The translations under genes and the position numbers were made by a program. From Halapricum salinum (GTDB lineage: Archaea > Halobacteriota > Halobacteria > Halobacteriales > Haloarculaceae), in NCBI RefSeq assembly GCF_004799665.1, contig NZ_CP031310.1:3340887-3404886 (forward strand): a DNA stretch of 64,000 nt, read 5' to 3'. Shown piece by piece: positions 18,531 through 27,692 of the stretch. Every line of letters begins with the position of its first letter. Position 1 is the stretch's first letter. The notes beneath the pieces are model-generated. The model searched no databases. It was not told where the DNA came from and saw nothing but the letters and a program-made list of their open reading frames with translations.

Positions 18531-18550
18531 CGGGTTCACATGTAAACCCG
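18531..18550. promoter_or_regulatory. Inverted repeat upstream of the LivK-type transporter operon
   Basis: CGGGTTCACATGTAAACCCG: a 20-bp palindrome with one mismatched base pair (two of 20 positions), centred about 47 nt upstream of the substrate-binding protein start. It is a likely operator for the adjacent HTH_10 regulator or another dimeric factor (inference). Confidence 0.5.
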
Positions 18551-18587
18551 ACTTGCCTTGTCTTTCGTTAACATTGGTTAGTACGTC

Positions 18588-20003
18588 ATGGCAGACAACA
18601 ACGTAACACGGCGGCGAGCGCTGCAGGCGCTCGGTGTCGCGGGGTTCGCCGGCCTGGCCGGCTGTGGTGAAGAGACGGGACCGGGAGGAGACGACGATGG
18701 CAATGGAAACGGAGAGACAGATCCGATGACTACCGAAGGAACACGAACGCCGCAGGACGTCTCGGGAACGATCAAGATCGGTGTCCTCCAGCCGCTGACC
18801 GGGGACCTGCGATACTACGGTCAGCAGAGCGTCTGGGGGTTCCTGTCGGGACTTGCCTACAAAGGCGATTCCGAACCGCCGGGCGACATCAGCGCCGGGA
18901 CGATCACGATGGACGTCGGTGACGTCACGTACGAACTACTCCTTCGGGACACGGAGTTCACGGCAGATATCGCCCAGACGCGAGCGACTGACCTGGTCCA
19001 GTCCGAGAACGTCGACATGCTGTTCGGCTGTTCGTCCTCGGGGGCGGCGACGCGGGTCATCGATACCGTCGTCAGTGCCACGAACGTCCCGTACATGGCC
19101 GGTCCTGCGGCCTCGGCAGACATCACGTCCAACAACGAGACGTGTCGCGATATCGTCTTCCGCGCGAGCGAGAATACGGCGATGGACGCCCGGAGTGGCG
19201 GCCAGTACGTCGCCGAGGAGACAGACGTCGAGAACGTCTACCTGTTCGGTGCCGACTACAGCTTCGGGCGTGCCGTCGTCAACAACTACGAACAGGTGCT
19301 GGCGGCCAACGGCGTCAACGTCATCGACACGCGGTTCGTCGAGCGGGGTTACTCAGACTGGGGGCCCCTGCTCGACAACGCCGAGGAGGCCGGCGCGGAC
19401 GGCATCGTCGGCGGGTTCACCGTCGCCACGCTCCCGCAACTGTTCACGGCGTTCCTGACCGGGGACTACAGTTTCCGGGCGTTCGGTGGGTTCGCGACCC
19501 TGATCACGAACACCGTCGTCGGTGAGACGATGCAGAACGCCCTCGGAGAAGACCTGACGGCCCAGGACATCCGCGACGCGAAGCTCGGGCCGTTCACGAC
19601 GCGGTATCACTGGAACCAGTACGACAACCCGATCAACGATGCGTTCGTCGACACGTACACCAGCACGTACGGGATGGTTCCCGACCTCTTTACCTCGGGG
19701 ACGTTCACCGCGGCGTCGGCGATCCATCAGGCCGCCCGGTACGGCGGCTCGCTCGAAGGTGCCGATATCGCGAGCGAACTCCGCGGGATGACCGTCAGAG
19801 ACACGCCGAAGGGGGAGAACGGCTACACCTTCCAGACGTACAACAACCAGATCCGCTCGGAGATGACGGTCGCCGATCCGATTCCGACGACCGACGAATG
19901 GGCCGACGCCTGGAGCGCAACGATCATGCCCGGCGAACCCCGCGTCCGGATCAGTGGCGAGGACGCGACCATCCCCGAAAGCGACGTCTCCTGCTCGCTG
20001 TAA
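18588..20003 (+). CDS. LivK-type ABC transporter substrate-binding lipoprotein
   Basis: 471 residues. A Tat signal (RRRALQALG, residues 8-16) with lipobox LAGC (Cys26) precedes an acidic Gly/Glu/Asn linker and a type I periplasmic-binding (branched-chain amino acid/amide/urea) domain beginning 'IKIGVLQPLTGDLRYYGQQS'. The later 'VYLFGADYSFGRAVVNNYEQ' is typical of LivK/AmiC proteins. Anchored outside the membrane, it delivers substrate to the LivHM permease. It is the first gene of a co-linear operon with livG, livF, livH, livM and a thiolase. The ligand may be a branched or aromatic acid rather than an amino acid, given the acyl-CoA ligase context (inference). Confidence 0.92.
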   Translation: MADNNVTRRRALQALGVAGFAGLAGCGEETGPGGDDDGNGNGETDPMTTEGTRTPQDVSGTIKIGVLQPLTGDLRYYGQQSVWGFLSGLAYKGDSEPPGDISAGTITMDVGDVTYELLLRDTEFTADIAQTRATDLVQSENVDMLFGCSSSGAATRVIDTVVSATNVPYMAGPAASADITSNNETCRDIVFRASENTAMDARSGGQYVAEETDVENVYLFGADYSFGRAVVNNYEQVLAANGVNVIDTRFVERGYSDWGPLLDNAEEAGADGIVGGFTVATLPQLFTAFLTGDYSFRAFGGFATLITNTVVGETMQNALGEDLTAQDIRDAKLGPFTTRYHWNQYDNPINDAFVDTYTSTYGMVPDLFTSGTFTAASAIHQAARYGGSLEGADIASELRGMTVRDTPKGENGYTFQTYNNQIRSEMTVADPIPTTDEWADAWSATIMPGEPRVRISGEDATIPESDVSCSL

Positions 20004-20006
20004 GCT

Positions 20007-20780
20007 ATGCTGCAGACGAGCGGACTCACGAGACGATTCGGCGGACTCGTCGCCGTCGACGACGTCGACTTCTCACTCGGCGACGAGCTGTGCTCGCTCA
20101 TCGGTCCCAACGGTGCCGGGAAGACGACGTTCTTCAATCTCCTCACCGGGGCCCTGGAGCCGAGCGACGGCACGATCGAATTCCGCCGAGACGACGAGTG
20201 GCTGGACATCACGAACGCCTCGCCACACGAAACGGCTTCGCTGGGCATTCACCGATCGTACCAGCTCACGAATATCTTCCCGACCAGCAGCGTCTTCGAG
20301 AACGTCAGAGTCGCCGCCCAGGCGGCCGACAGCGGCCGGCGGAGCTTCTGGCGCAACGTCAATCACTTCGAGCGATATCGCGAAGAGGCCTACGACATCC
20401 TCGAGCGCGTCGGCCTCGCCGAGCACGCAGAGACGCCAGCGAACGCACTCAGTCACGGTGCCAAACGCCAGCTCGAAGTGGCGATCGCTCTCGCCGGCGA
20501 TCCCGACGTTCTCTTGCTCGACGAACCGAACGCCGGGGTCTCCTCGGAGAGCGTCGGCGACATCATCGACCTCATCGAGGACGTCGCCGGCGACCACGCC
20601 GTGCTGCTGGTCGAGCACAACATGGACGTGGTGATGCAGGTCTCGGACCGCATCGTCGTTCTCAACCAGGGCGCGGTCATCGCTGACGACGAGCCCGAAT
20701 CGGTACGCAACGACCCCGCAGTGCAAGAGGCCTACCTCGGTGGGTACACACCCGGGGATCTCGCGGAGGGGAGTACATGA
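20007..20780 (+). CDS. livG: ABC transporter ATP-binding protein, LivG-type
   Basis: 257 residues. Walker A GPNGAGKT at residues 33-40, signature ALSHGAKRQLEVA, Walker B VLLLDEPNAG and H-loop LVEHNMD. As in LivG proteins the signature is LSHG rather than LSGG, and the C-terminus is extended (EAYLGGYTPGD). It powers uptake with LivF. It starts 3 nt after the binding-protein gene and overlaps livF by 4 nt (ATGA). Confidence 0.93.
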   Translation: MLQTSGLTRRFGGLVAVDDVDFSLGDELCSLIGPNGAGKTTFFNLLTGALEPSDGTIEFRRDDEWLDITNASPHETASLGIHRSYQLTNIFPTSSVFENVRVAAQAADSGRRSFWRNVNHFERYREEAYDILERVGLAEHAETPANALSHGAKRQLEVAIALAGDPDVLLLDEPNAGVSSESVGDIIDLIEDVAGDHAVLLVEHNMDVVMQVSDRIVVLNQGAVIADDEPESVRNDPAVQEAYLGGYTPGDLAEGST

Positions 20781-21475
20781 CGTTGCTCTCTCTCACAGAC
20801 GTCCACACGTACTACGGCGAGAGCCACATCCTCGAGGGCGTCTCTCTCGAGATCGAGGCGGGCGAAGTCGTCGCCCTCGTGGGGCGCAACGGCGTCGGGA
20901 AGACGACGACCATCCGGACGATTCTCCAGCTGACGCCGCCACGCGAGGGGACCGTTCGGTTCAAGGACGAAGAAATCGCGGGCGAAGAGACTCACGAGGT
21001 CGCCCGTCGCGGTATCGGCTGGATTCCCGAGGACCGGCGGATATTCACCCAGTTGAACGTCGAGGAGAACCTCCGAGTCGCGGTCCCCGACCGTGACGCG
21101 CTCCGGCCGGCACTGGAGATGGCATACGACGCCTTCCCGATCCTCGAAGAGCGTCGCGATCAGCGAGCCGGGACGCTCTCGGGCGGTCAACAGCAGATGC
21201 TCTCGCTCGCGCGCGGGCTCGTCGGTGAGAACGAACTGCTACTGGTCGACGAACCGAGCGAGGGACTCGCGCCACAGGTCGTCGCGACGGTAGCGGAGTC
21301 GCTCGCCGAGGCGGCCACCGACACGTCGATGCTCGTCGTCGAGCAGAACCTGCCGCTGGCGCTCGACCTCGCGGATCGGTTCTACGTGCTCGACAACGGT
21401 TTGATCGTCGACGAGGGATCGACCGACGAAGTCTCGGCCGACAGCGAACGCCTCAGGAGGTATCTCTCTGCATGA
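20777..21475 (+). CDS. livF: ABC transporter ATP-binding protein, LivF-type
   Basis: 232 residues, the usual LivF size. Walker A GRNGVGKTT, signature LSGGQQQMLSLARGL, Walker B LLLVDEPSEGLAP and H-loop VVEQNLPLALDLADR. Its start overlaps livG and its stop overlaps livH, both as ATGA, so the four transporter subunits are stoichiometrically coupled. Confidence 0.94.
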   Translation: MTLLSLTDVHTYYGESHILEGVSLEIEAGEVVALVGRNGVGKTTTIRTILQLTPPREGTVRFKDEEIAGEETHEVARRGIGWIPEDRRIFTQLNVEENLRVAVPDRDALRPALEMAYDAFPILEERRDQRAGTLSGGQQQMLSLARGLVGENELLLVDEPSEGLAPQVVATVAESLAEAATDTSMLVVEQNLPLALDLADRFYVLDNGLIVDEGSTDEVSADSERLRRYLSA

Positions 21476-22503
21476 TCGACGCCACGCTCTTCACCGCGGA
21501 AGTGGTCCCACTGTCGATCGTCGACGCGTTCGTCGAGTTCCTCCACCCCTCGGAACTGGTCGGCGTCCTCGTCGACGGGCTCTCGAAAGCAGCCATCTAC
21601 GCCATGATCGCTGGCGGGTTGACGCTGATCTTCGGACTGATGGGCGTGCTCAACTTCGCGCACGGCTCACTGACGATGGTCGGCGCATACCTCGGCGGGG
21701 CGATCATGGTCCTGTCGGTGAGTTCCGCCACCGGACCGATGACCAGGCTCGCGTTCTTCTTCGTCGGCATCGTCGTGGTATTCGGCGCGCTTTCGGCAGT
21801 CGGGGGCGCGCTCGAGATATCGCTCATCCGACGCCTTTACGATCGTCCCCCCATCGCACAGATCCTGCTGACGTTCGGCCTCACGCTGATCATCGACGAG
21901 TTGATGCGGATCGTTCTCGAGTTCTACGACCTCCAGCCGCGAGCCGACTGGATCGCCGCCTGGGGAACCAAGCCGTGGTTCCTCTCACAGCGGCTGTCGA
22001 TCGGCCCCGTCGACGTCAGAGGGCTCGCGCTGTTCGAGATTCTGATGGGCGTCCTGACGGTCGGCGCGATCTGGGCCTTCCTCACGCGGACGCGCTACGG
22101 GCTGTTCATCAGGGCCGGCAGCGAGGACAGCGAGATGGCGTCCGCACTGGGAATCGACGTCCGACGGGTGTTCACGGTCGTCTTCGCGATGGGGACCGGC
22201 GTCGCCGGCGTCGCCGGGATGCTCCTGATGTGGGACACCCTCTGGGGTGCCAGCGTCCCGCTCGGCGCTGAGACGCTGTTGCCGGCGTTCGTCGTCGTCA
22301 TCATCGGCGGCCTCGGAACGTTCCGCGGGACGGTCGTCGCGGCGTTGCTGGTCGGGATGGTCGACGCCGTGATGACGTGGTGGTTCGTAAACGAGATCAG
22401 GTTCACCGGGTTACCCGAACTGACGATCTTCCTGATCCTGGTGATCGTCCTGATCGTCCGCCCGCAGGGACTGTACGGCGTCGAGGGGGTGGGCGGCCAT
22501 TAG
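21472..22503 (+). CDS. livH: ABC transporter permease, LivH-type
   Basis: 343 residues with about eight hydrophobic helices. The family motif 'GLTLIFGLMGVLNFAHGSL' occurs near residue 50, and a cytoplasmic coupling region 'RAGSEDSEMASALGIDVRRV' near 220. It forms the inner-membrane channel with LivM. The stop codon is TAG within ATTAG, directly touching the possible start of livM. Confidence 0.93.
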   Translation: MIDATLFTAEVVPLSIVDAFVEFLHPSELVGVLVDGLSKAAIYAMIAGGLTLIFGLMGVLNFAHGSLTMVGAYLGGAIMVLSVSSATGPMTRLAFFFVGIVVVFGALSAVGGALEISLIRRLYDRPPIAQILLTFGLTLIIDELMRIVLEFYDLQPRADWIAAWGTKPWFLSQRLSIGPVDVRGLALFEILMGVLTVGAIWAFLTRTRYGLFIRAGSEDSEMASALGIDVRRVFTVVFAMGTGVAGVAGMLLMWDTLWGASVPLGAETLLPAFVVVIIGGLGTFRGTVVAALLVGMVDAVMTWWFVNEIRFTGLPELTIFLILVIVLIVRPQGLYGVEGVGGH

Positions 22504-22597
22504 CGACGATGCCCCGCCCGAAGACGCCCCCGAGGCGTCCGGGTCCGACGAAACCGCGGCCAACACCGGCGGTACTGATCCCGTCCCTGACGGAGCC

Positions 22598-23899
22598 GTG
22601 GCGACTGCAGACGACGAGCACACGCGTGCGGAACAAGGGACGGGCTGGCGCTCGTCCTGGCCCGCCCGGTACGCCCGGGATCACGCCATTCACCTCGCGG
22701 TCGTCCTGCTGTTCGCCTGCTATCCCGGTATCTATCACGTCGCCACCACCTCGCAGTTCGGACTGGTCTTCGAGTCGTTCTTGCCGCAGGTTCAGACGAT
22801 GACGCCGATCCTGTACTTCGGCCTGTTCGCGATGTCGTTCGACTTCATCTCGGGGTACACCGGGTACCTCTCGTTCGGCCACGCGGTCTTCTACGGCACC
22901 GGCGCCTACCTCGTGATCGTCATCGCCAACGGGAAGATCCCGCTGCTGGCCGCGGGGACGCCGTTCATGATTTCGGTCGTACTGGCGGCGGTGCTGGCGG
23001 CGCTCATCGCGGTCGCGATCGGCCTCGTCTCCTTCCGACTGACGGGCGTCTACTTCGCGATGATCACCCTCGGCTTCGCACAGGTGTTCTACGTCTTCAT
23101 CCGCGGTTGGGACTGGGTCGCGACAGCGCCGCGAGACGGGCCGTCCGTCTCCTTCGGGACCCACCCCGAAGGATTCAGGATCGGGATCCCCTACGTCGAC
23201 GGCGCCAGCTACGCGATCGGGCGGCTGTACGGCTCCGGGCTGGAGGGCTTTCTCGGTCTGTTCGATCTCTCTACCACTGTCGTCTCCTTCTACATGATCG
23301 GGCTGGTCGTACTCGTCTGCTATCTCGCGATGCAGCGGATCATCCACTCCCCGTTCGGCAGGGTGATGATCGCCATCCGCGAGAACGAAGAGCGCGCCCG
23401 TGCGATCGGGTACAACACCTTCTACTACAAGCTGGGCGCCTTCGCGATCAGTGGCGCGTTCGCCGGCGTGGCCGGGGCCCTGTTCGCGGGCTACAGGCGA
23501 TCTGTCACGCCCGAGAACACCTTCTACTTCCTGACGACAGGGGACGCGCTCCTGTCGAGCATCATCGGCGGGCTCGGCACGCTGGCCGGGCCGCTGTACG
23601 GCCGGTTGTTCGAACAGGGCCTCGACGAATTCCTCTCGAAGGGGAGCGAGGGCGGCGGCCTGCTCCCGATGTTACAGGAGTACCTCAGCCGGTCGATTCT
23701 CGAGACGAACGCGCTCGGCCTGACCATCGAGGAGATGATCGACGCGTTCATCAACGGCCGTGCCAGCCTCTACGTCGGCATCGTCTTCGTGCTGTTCGTG
23801 CTGTTCGTCCCCAACGGGCTGCTGGGATCGCTCCGCGAGCGGGTCGGCGGTCCGATCGCCAAACTCCCCGGACGGCTCTTCGGCGGTGAAAAGCCGTGA
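22598..23899 (+). CDS. livM: ABC transporter permease, LivM-type
   Basis: 433 residues from the GTG at 22598. It has about ten hydrophobic helices, with the LivM motif 'YFGLFAMSFDFISGYTGYLS' and the loop 'RENEERARAIGYNTFYYKL'. The frame upstream is open back to livH and reads as an acidic, haloarchaeal-looking N-terminus (about 33 residues from 22502). The protein could therefore really start at a non-canonical ATT (22499-22501) overlapping the livH stop; GTG 22598 is the first standard start codon. The stop overlaps the next gene's GTG start. Confidence 0.88.
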   Translation: MATADDEHTRAEQGTGWRSSWPARYARDHAIHLAVVLLFACYPGIYHVATTSQFGLVFESFLPQVQTMTPILYFGLFAMSFDFISGYTGYLSFGHAVFYGTGAYLVIVIANGKIPLLAAGTPFMISVVLAAVLAALIAVAIGLVSFRLTGVYFAMITLGFAQVFYVFIRGWDWVATAPRDGPSVSFGTHPEGFRIGIPYVDGASYAIGRLYGSGLEGFLGLFDLSTTVVSFYMIGLVVLVCYLAMQRIIHSPFGRVMIAIRENEERARAIGYNTFYYKLGAFAISGAFAGVAGALFAGYRRSVTPENTFYFLTTGDALLSSIIGGLGTLAGPLYGRLFEQGLDEFLSKGSEGGGLLPMLQEYLSRSILETNALGLTIEEMIDAFINGRASLYVGIVFVLFVLFVPNGLLGSLRERVGGPIAKLPGRLFGGEKP

Positions 23900-24915
23900 G
23901 TGTCGGGGTGACTGGCCTGGGAACGTATCTTCCCGAACCGACGCTGTCGGCCGAGGAGATCGCAGCCCGGAGTGACGTCCCCCAAGAGGTGGTGCGCGAG
24001 AAGATGGGCGTCGAACGTAAACACGTCTGTCCGCCGGACGGCGAACACGTCACGGACATGTGTGTCGAGGCCGCGGCGGCGGCTCTCGAGGAGTCGTCCC
24101 TGTCGGCTCACCAGCTCGATTACGTGCTGTACCACGGCAGCGAGTACAAGGACTACGTCGTCTGGCCGGCAGCCGCCGCTATCGCCGAGCGGATCGGCGC
24201 ACAGACCGCCTTCGCCACCGAGAGTTACACGCTCTGTGCCGGCGCACCCATCGCGATTCGAACCGCGGCGGCGATGCTGACAGCAGATTCGCCCCGGAGC
24301 GCACTCCTCGTGAGTGCCAGTCGCGAAGAGGACCTGGTCGACTACACCGACCCGGACGCCTCGTTCATGTACAACTTCGGCAGCGGGGCCAGCGCGATGG
24401 TGCTCGAATCCGACCCCGACGACCGCCTGGCCACAGTCAGGTCGAGCGCCGCCCACACCGACGGGAGTTTCGCAGACGACGTCGTCATGCCAGCCGGCGG
24501 AAGCCACAACCCGCCCAGCGAGGAGACAGTCGCCGCGGAGGAGCACACGCTGACGGTTCCGAACTACGAGTCGATGAAAGAACGACTCGCGGAGGTGACG
24601 CTGGCGAACTTCACCGACGTCGCGGATACGGCCCTGTCGCGGTCTGGATTCGAACGAACTGACGTCGATCTGCTGGCGCTGACGCACATGAAACGGTCGT
24701 TCCACGAGACCCTCGTGGACGTCTTCGACCTCGGACCAGACGAACACGTCTACCTCGAAGAGACCGGGCACGTCCAGTCCGTCGATCAGGCGCTGGCGAT
24801 CGAGCGAGCACGGGAATACGGCTGGCTCGGAGACGGCGACGTCGTGCTCTGTCTGGCCGCCGGGACGGGCTACACCTGGTCAGCGACGGTCATGGAGTGG
24901 GAGACCCAGGTCTGA
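23896..24915 (+). CDS. KAS III/HMG-CoA synthase-like thiolase-fold enzyme
   Basis: 339 residues, thiolase superfamily. The nucleophilic Cys is C114 (ESYTLCAGAP) and a His lies in ALTHMKR (H264). The usual third residue of KAS III, Asn in a GN[TS] motif, is replaced: residues 291-292 read Gly-His in ETGHVQSVDQAL. The C-terminal GTGYTWSA is typical. Such enzymes acylate themselves with an acyl-CoA and condense or transfer the acyl group. It starts at a GTG overlapping the livM stop (GTGA), so it is part of the transporter operon. Archaea lack bacterial fatty acid synthesis, so a role in modifying the imported, CoA-activated substrate is more likely (inference). Confidence 0.85.
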   Translation: MSVGVTGLGTYLPEPTLSAEEIAARSDVPQEVVREKMGVERKHVCPPDGEHVTDMCVEAAAAALEESSLSAHQLDYVLYHGSEYKDYVVWPAAAAIAERIGAQTAFATESYTLCAGAPIAIRTAAAMLTADSPRSALLVSASREEDLVDYTDPDASFMYNFGSGASAMVLESDPDDRLATVRSSAAHTDGSFADDVVMPAGGSHNPPSEETVAAEEHTLTVPNYESMKERLAEVTLANFTDVADTALSRSGFERTDVDLLALTHMKRSFHETLVDVFDLGPDEHVYLEETGHVQSVDQALAIERAREYGWLGDGDVVLCLAAGTGYTWSATVMEWETQV

Positions 24916-24992
24916 CGGCCGAGATGAGCGTCTCTGACGGACGTCTGAATCCGAAATTCCATCGCAGAGAAACAGGCGACGAGAACTGACTT

Positions 24993-27692
24993 CTATCCGG
25001 TGTTTTTCATCCCGGCGGCGATGCCGTGGACGGTCAGCCGAAGCGTCCGTTTTTCGGTCTCGGTGAGGTGGCTCTGGGCGAGCAACCGGGTCTGCAGGAG
25101 GTTCAGCGGGTCGACGTACGGGTTACGCCGCTCCATGTTCTCTTCGAGCCACGCCCGCTTGACCAGACTATCACGGCCGGTGATCTCCTGGACGATATCG
25201 ACTGCGTCCTGGTACTCCTCGCGGATGCGCGAGAAGATTCGTTCCTGCAAGTCCTCGTCGGCGAGGGCAGCGTACTCCTCGGCAATCTCCATCTCCGTTC
25301 GCGCGAGCGCCAGCGCGGCGTGGTCGAGCATGGTGTTGAAGAACGGCCAGTTCTCGTACATCTCCCGCAGCGTCTCGATGTCGCCGCCGTCGTCGAGGTA
25401 GGCCTGCAGTCCCGTCCCCAGCGAGTACCACCCTGGGACGATACAGCGCGACTGCGTCCAGGAGAACACCCACGGGATCGACCGCAGGTCCTCGACGTTG
25501 CGCTCCTCACTTCGGGAGGCCGGCCGAGAGCCGAGGTTGAGGTTCTCGATGACGGTGATCGGCGTCGCCTGCTCGAAGTATGTGACGAAGCCGTCAGTGT
25601 CGAGGAGGCCGCGGTACTCCTCGCGGGCGGCTTCGGCCGAGGACTCGAAGGCGTCCATCCACTCCTCGGGCACTTCCTCGACAGGCTCCTGTAGCGCGTT
25701 GTGGCGCGCTTTCACCTGCGCGTTGAGCATCTGTTCGAGGTTGCGCTCGGCGATGTTCTCGTTGGCGTACTTCTCGGCGATGGCTTCGCCCTGCTCGGTG
25801 AACTTGATCTGGCCCGTGCAGGTCTCGTTGGGCAGCGCCAGCATCGCCTCGTGCATCGGGACGCCGCCGCGGGAGATCGACCCACCGCGGCCGTGGAACA
25901 GGCGCATCTCGACGTCGAAGTCGTCACAGATCGCCGCCAGCCGTTTCTGGTTGCGGTACAGCGACCAGTTCGCCGCGAGGAAGCCGTTCTCCTTGTTCGA
26001 ATCGGAGTAGCCCAGCAGGATCTCCTGGGTGTTGTTCCGGGCCTCCAGCGCCTGGGCGTAGGCCTCGTTCTCGAACAGCGTCCCCATGATCCGGCGCGCA
26101 CCGGAGAGGGCGTATTCGGTCTCCAGCAGGGGAACGATGTCGAACCCACAGTAGTTCGGGAGGTCGACGATGCCGGCCTGGTCGCCGAGGAACAGCACCT
26201 CCAGTGCGTGACTCGGCTCTTCGAACCAGCTGATCGCGTAGGTGTCGATCGCGTCGACGCCGTACTCTTTCTGCCACTCGGCGGTCTGCTCGAAGCGGGT
26301 CAGCACGCGGGCGGCGTCGTCGCCGAGGCCATCAGTGTGCTCGATGTCCAGCACTGGCTCGTCCTGGAGGATGGCCTCAGTCAGGAACTCCTGGCGTTCC
26401 TGTTCGTCCATCCCCTCGTAGTCGATCCCCTCCTGGGCGTCGAGCGCCTGGCTGAGGGCGTTGGTGTGCATCTCTCGGTGGTCACGCAGGTCCATGCTGA
26501 CCAGCGTGAATCCGAACGTGTCGACCTTCCGGCGAAGCGGGCGGACGTACGCCTCGGAGATGTCCTCGCCGCCGTGTTTGTGGAGGCTCTCCTCGATGAC
26601 CCGCAGATCCTCCATGAACTCCTCCTCGTCGCTGTAGCCGCCCTCGCGGACGTCCGAGACCCGGAGGATCGACTCGCGCATCAGCTTGAGTTTCTGCCGG
26701 TAGGGTTCGTCGGGATAGCGCTCTTTGGCCTCGGCGGCGACGCCGGGCAGGCGCTGTTTGTGCGGCTCGAAGCGCTCCTCGAACTCCCCGGTGACCGACA
26801 CCTGTGAGGCGTCCTGGGTCAGCACGCCCGAGAGTTCCTTGAGCTTGTCTCGGTAGAGCTGGAGGACGGTTTCGCGCTGACGATCCAGCGTCTCGGCCGT
26901 GACTTCGGGGGTCACGAAGGGGTTACCGTCCCGGTCGGAGCCGGCCCACGACCGGAACTCGTAGAGTTTGGGGACGTCGACGTCGGACTCGTAGGCGTCG
27001 TCGAGCGCCGATTCGAACTCGTCGTAGATCCTGTCGATGATCTCGAAGAGGACGTTCTCGAGATACCACTGGACGTTCAGCGCTTCGTCGGTGACCTCCG
27101 GGCGGCGCTCGCGTACCTGCGGCGTCTGCCAGAGGCTCGTGACCTGCGCGCGAACCTCGCGTTTGATCCGGTCCTCCTCGCGGTCGGTCAGTCGAACCTC
27201 GTCGAGTTCTTCGAGGTCGCCCGCGATGTCTCGCAGCTTGGCCTTGACCGTCTTCCGGCGGGCTTCGGTCGGGTGTGCGGTAAAGGTCGGCTGGATCAAC
27301 ACGTCTTTGAGGATGTCTTCGAGCGCGTCGGGCGAGACGTCGTTGTTCTTGAAATACTGAGCGGCCTCGCGGACGCTGTCGTCGAGCGTCTGCTCCTGGG
27401 TCCCCTCGCGGATCTCCCGGACACGTTGGCGCTCTTCGGCTAGATTGATAAGTTCGAAGTAGGTAGTAAAAGCCCGAGCGACGACGTCCTGTTTCTCCGG
27501 CGAGAGACGGTCCAGTGTGTCGTGGATGGGGTCGCGGGAGTCGGCTTCCCCGCGGCGGTAGTTGATCGCTGCGTTGCGGATCGTCTCCACCAGATCGAAC
27601 GCCTCGTCCGAACTCTGGTGTTTGATCACGCGGCCCAGCAACTCACCCAGCTCACGCACGTCCTGATTTATTTCTCTGGCGTGTAGACTCAT
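24993..27692 (-). CDS. ppc: Phosphoenolpyruvate carboxylase
   Basis: 899 residues from the ATG at 27692; the longer frame to 27863 adds an unrelated-looking N-terminus and would cover the promoter. It carboxylates PEP to oxaloacetate (anaplerosis). All bacterial-type PEPC motifs are present: AHPTEARRKT near residue 140, GYSDSNKENGF near 560, FHGRGGSISRGG near 605, the active-site GSRPASR, and the C-terminal MKNTG. GTTTTAC (27722-27728, minus strand), about 34 nt before the ATG, is a plausible TATA box. It is divergent from the por operon and convergent with the thiolase gene. Confidence 0.96.
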   Translation of the reverse strand: MSLHAREINQDVRELGELLGRVIKHQSSDEAFDLVETIRNAAINYRRGEADSRDPIHDTLDRLSPEKQDVVARAFTTYFELINLAEERQRVREIREGTQEQTLDDSVREAAQYFKNNDVSPDALEDILKDVLIQPTFTAHPTEARRKTVKAKLRDIAGDLEELDEVRLTDREEDRIKREVRAQVTSLWQTPQVRERRPEVTDEALNVQWYLENVLFEIIDRIYDEFESALDDAYESDVDVPKLYEFRSWAGSDRDGNPFVTPEVTAETLDRQRETVLQLYRDKLKELSGVLTQDASQVSVTGEFEERFEPHKQRLPGVAAEAKERYPDEPYRQKLKLMRESILRVSDVREGGYSDEEEFMEDLRVIEESLHKHGGEDISEAYVRPLRRKVDTFGFTLVSMDLRDHREMHTNALSQALDAQEGIDYEGMDEQERQEFLTEAILQDEPVLDIEHTDGLGDDAARVLTRFEQTAEWQKEYGVDAIDTYAISWFEEPSHALEVLFLGDQAGIVDLPNYCGFDIVPLLETEYALSGARRIMGTLFENEAYAQALEARNNTQEILLGYSDSNKENGFLAANWSLYRNQKRLAAICDDFDVEMRLFHGRGGSISRGGVPMHEAMLALPNETCTGQIKFTEQGEAIAEKYANENIAERNLEQMLNAQVKARHNALQEPVEEVPEEWMDAFESSAEAAREEYRGLLDTDGFVTYFEQATPITVIENLNLGSRPASRSEERNVEDLRSIPWVFSWTQSRCIVPGWYSLGTGLQAYLDDGGDIETLREMYENWPFFNTMLDHAALALARTEMEIAEEYAALADEDLQERIFSRIREEYQDAVDIVQEITGRDSLVKRAWLEENMERRNPYVDPLNLLQTRLLAQSHLTETEKRTLRLTVHGIAAGMKNTG

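Noticed and set aside
22403-23347. 314-codon minus-strand frame opposite livH/livM
   Set aside because: It mirrors a permease gene with clear family motifs; the product is Arg/His-rich and repetitive.
25701-26807. 368-codon plus-strand frame opposite ppc
   Set aside because: It mirrors PEP carboxylase, which has every catalytic motif on the other strand.
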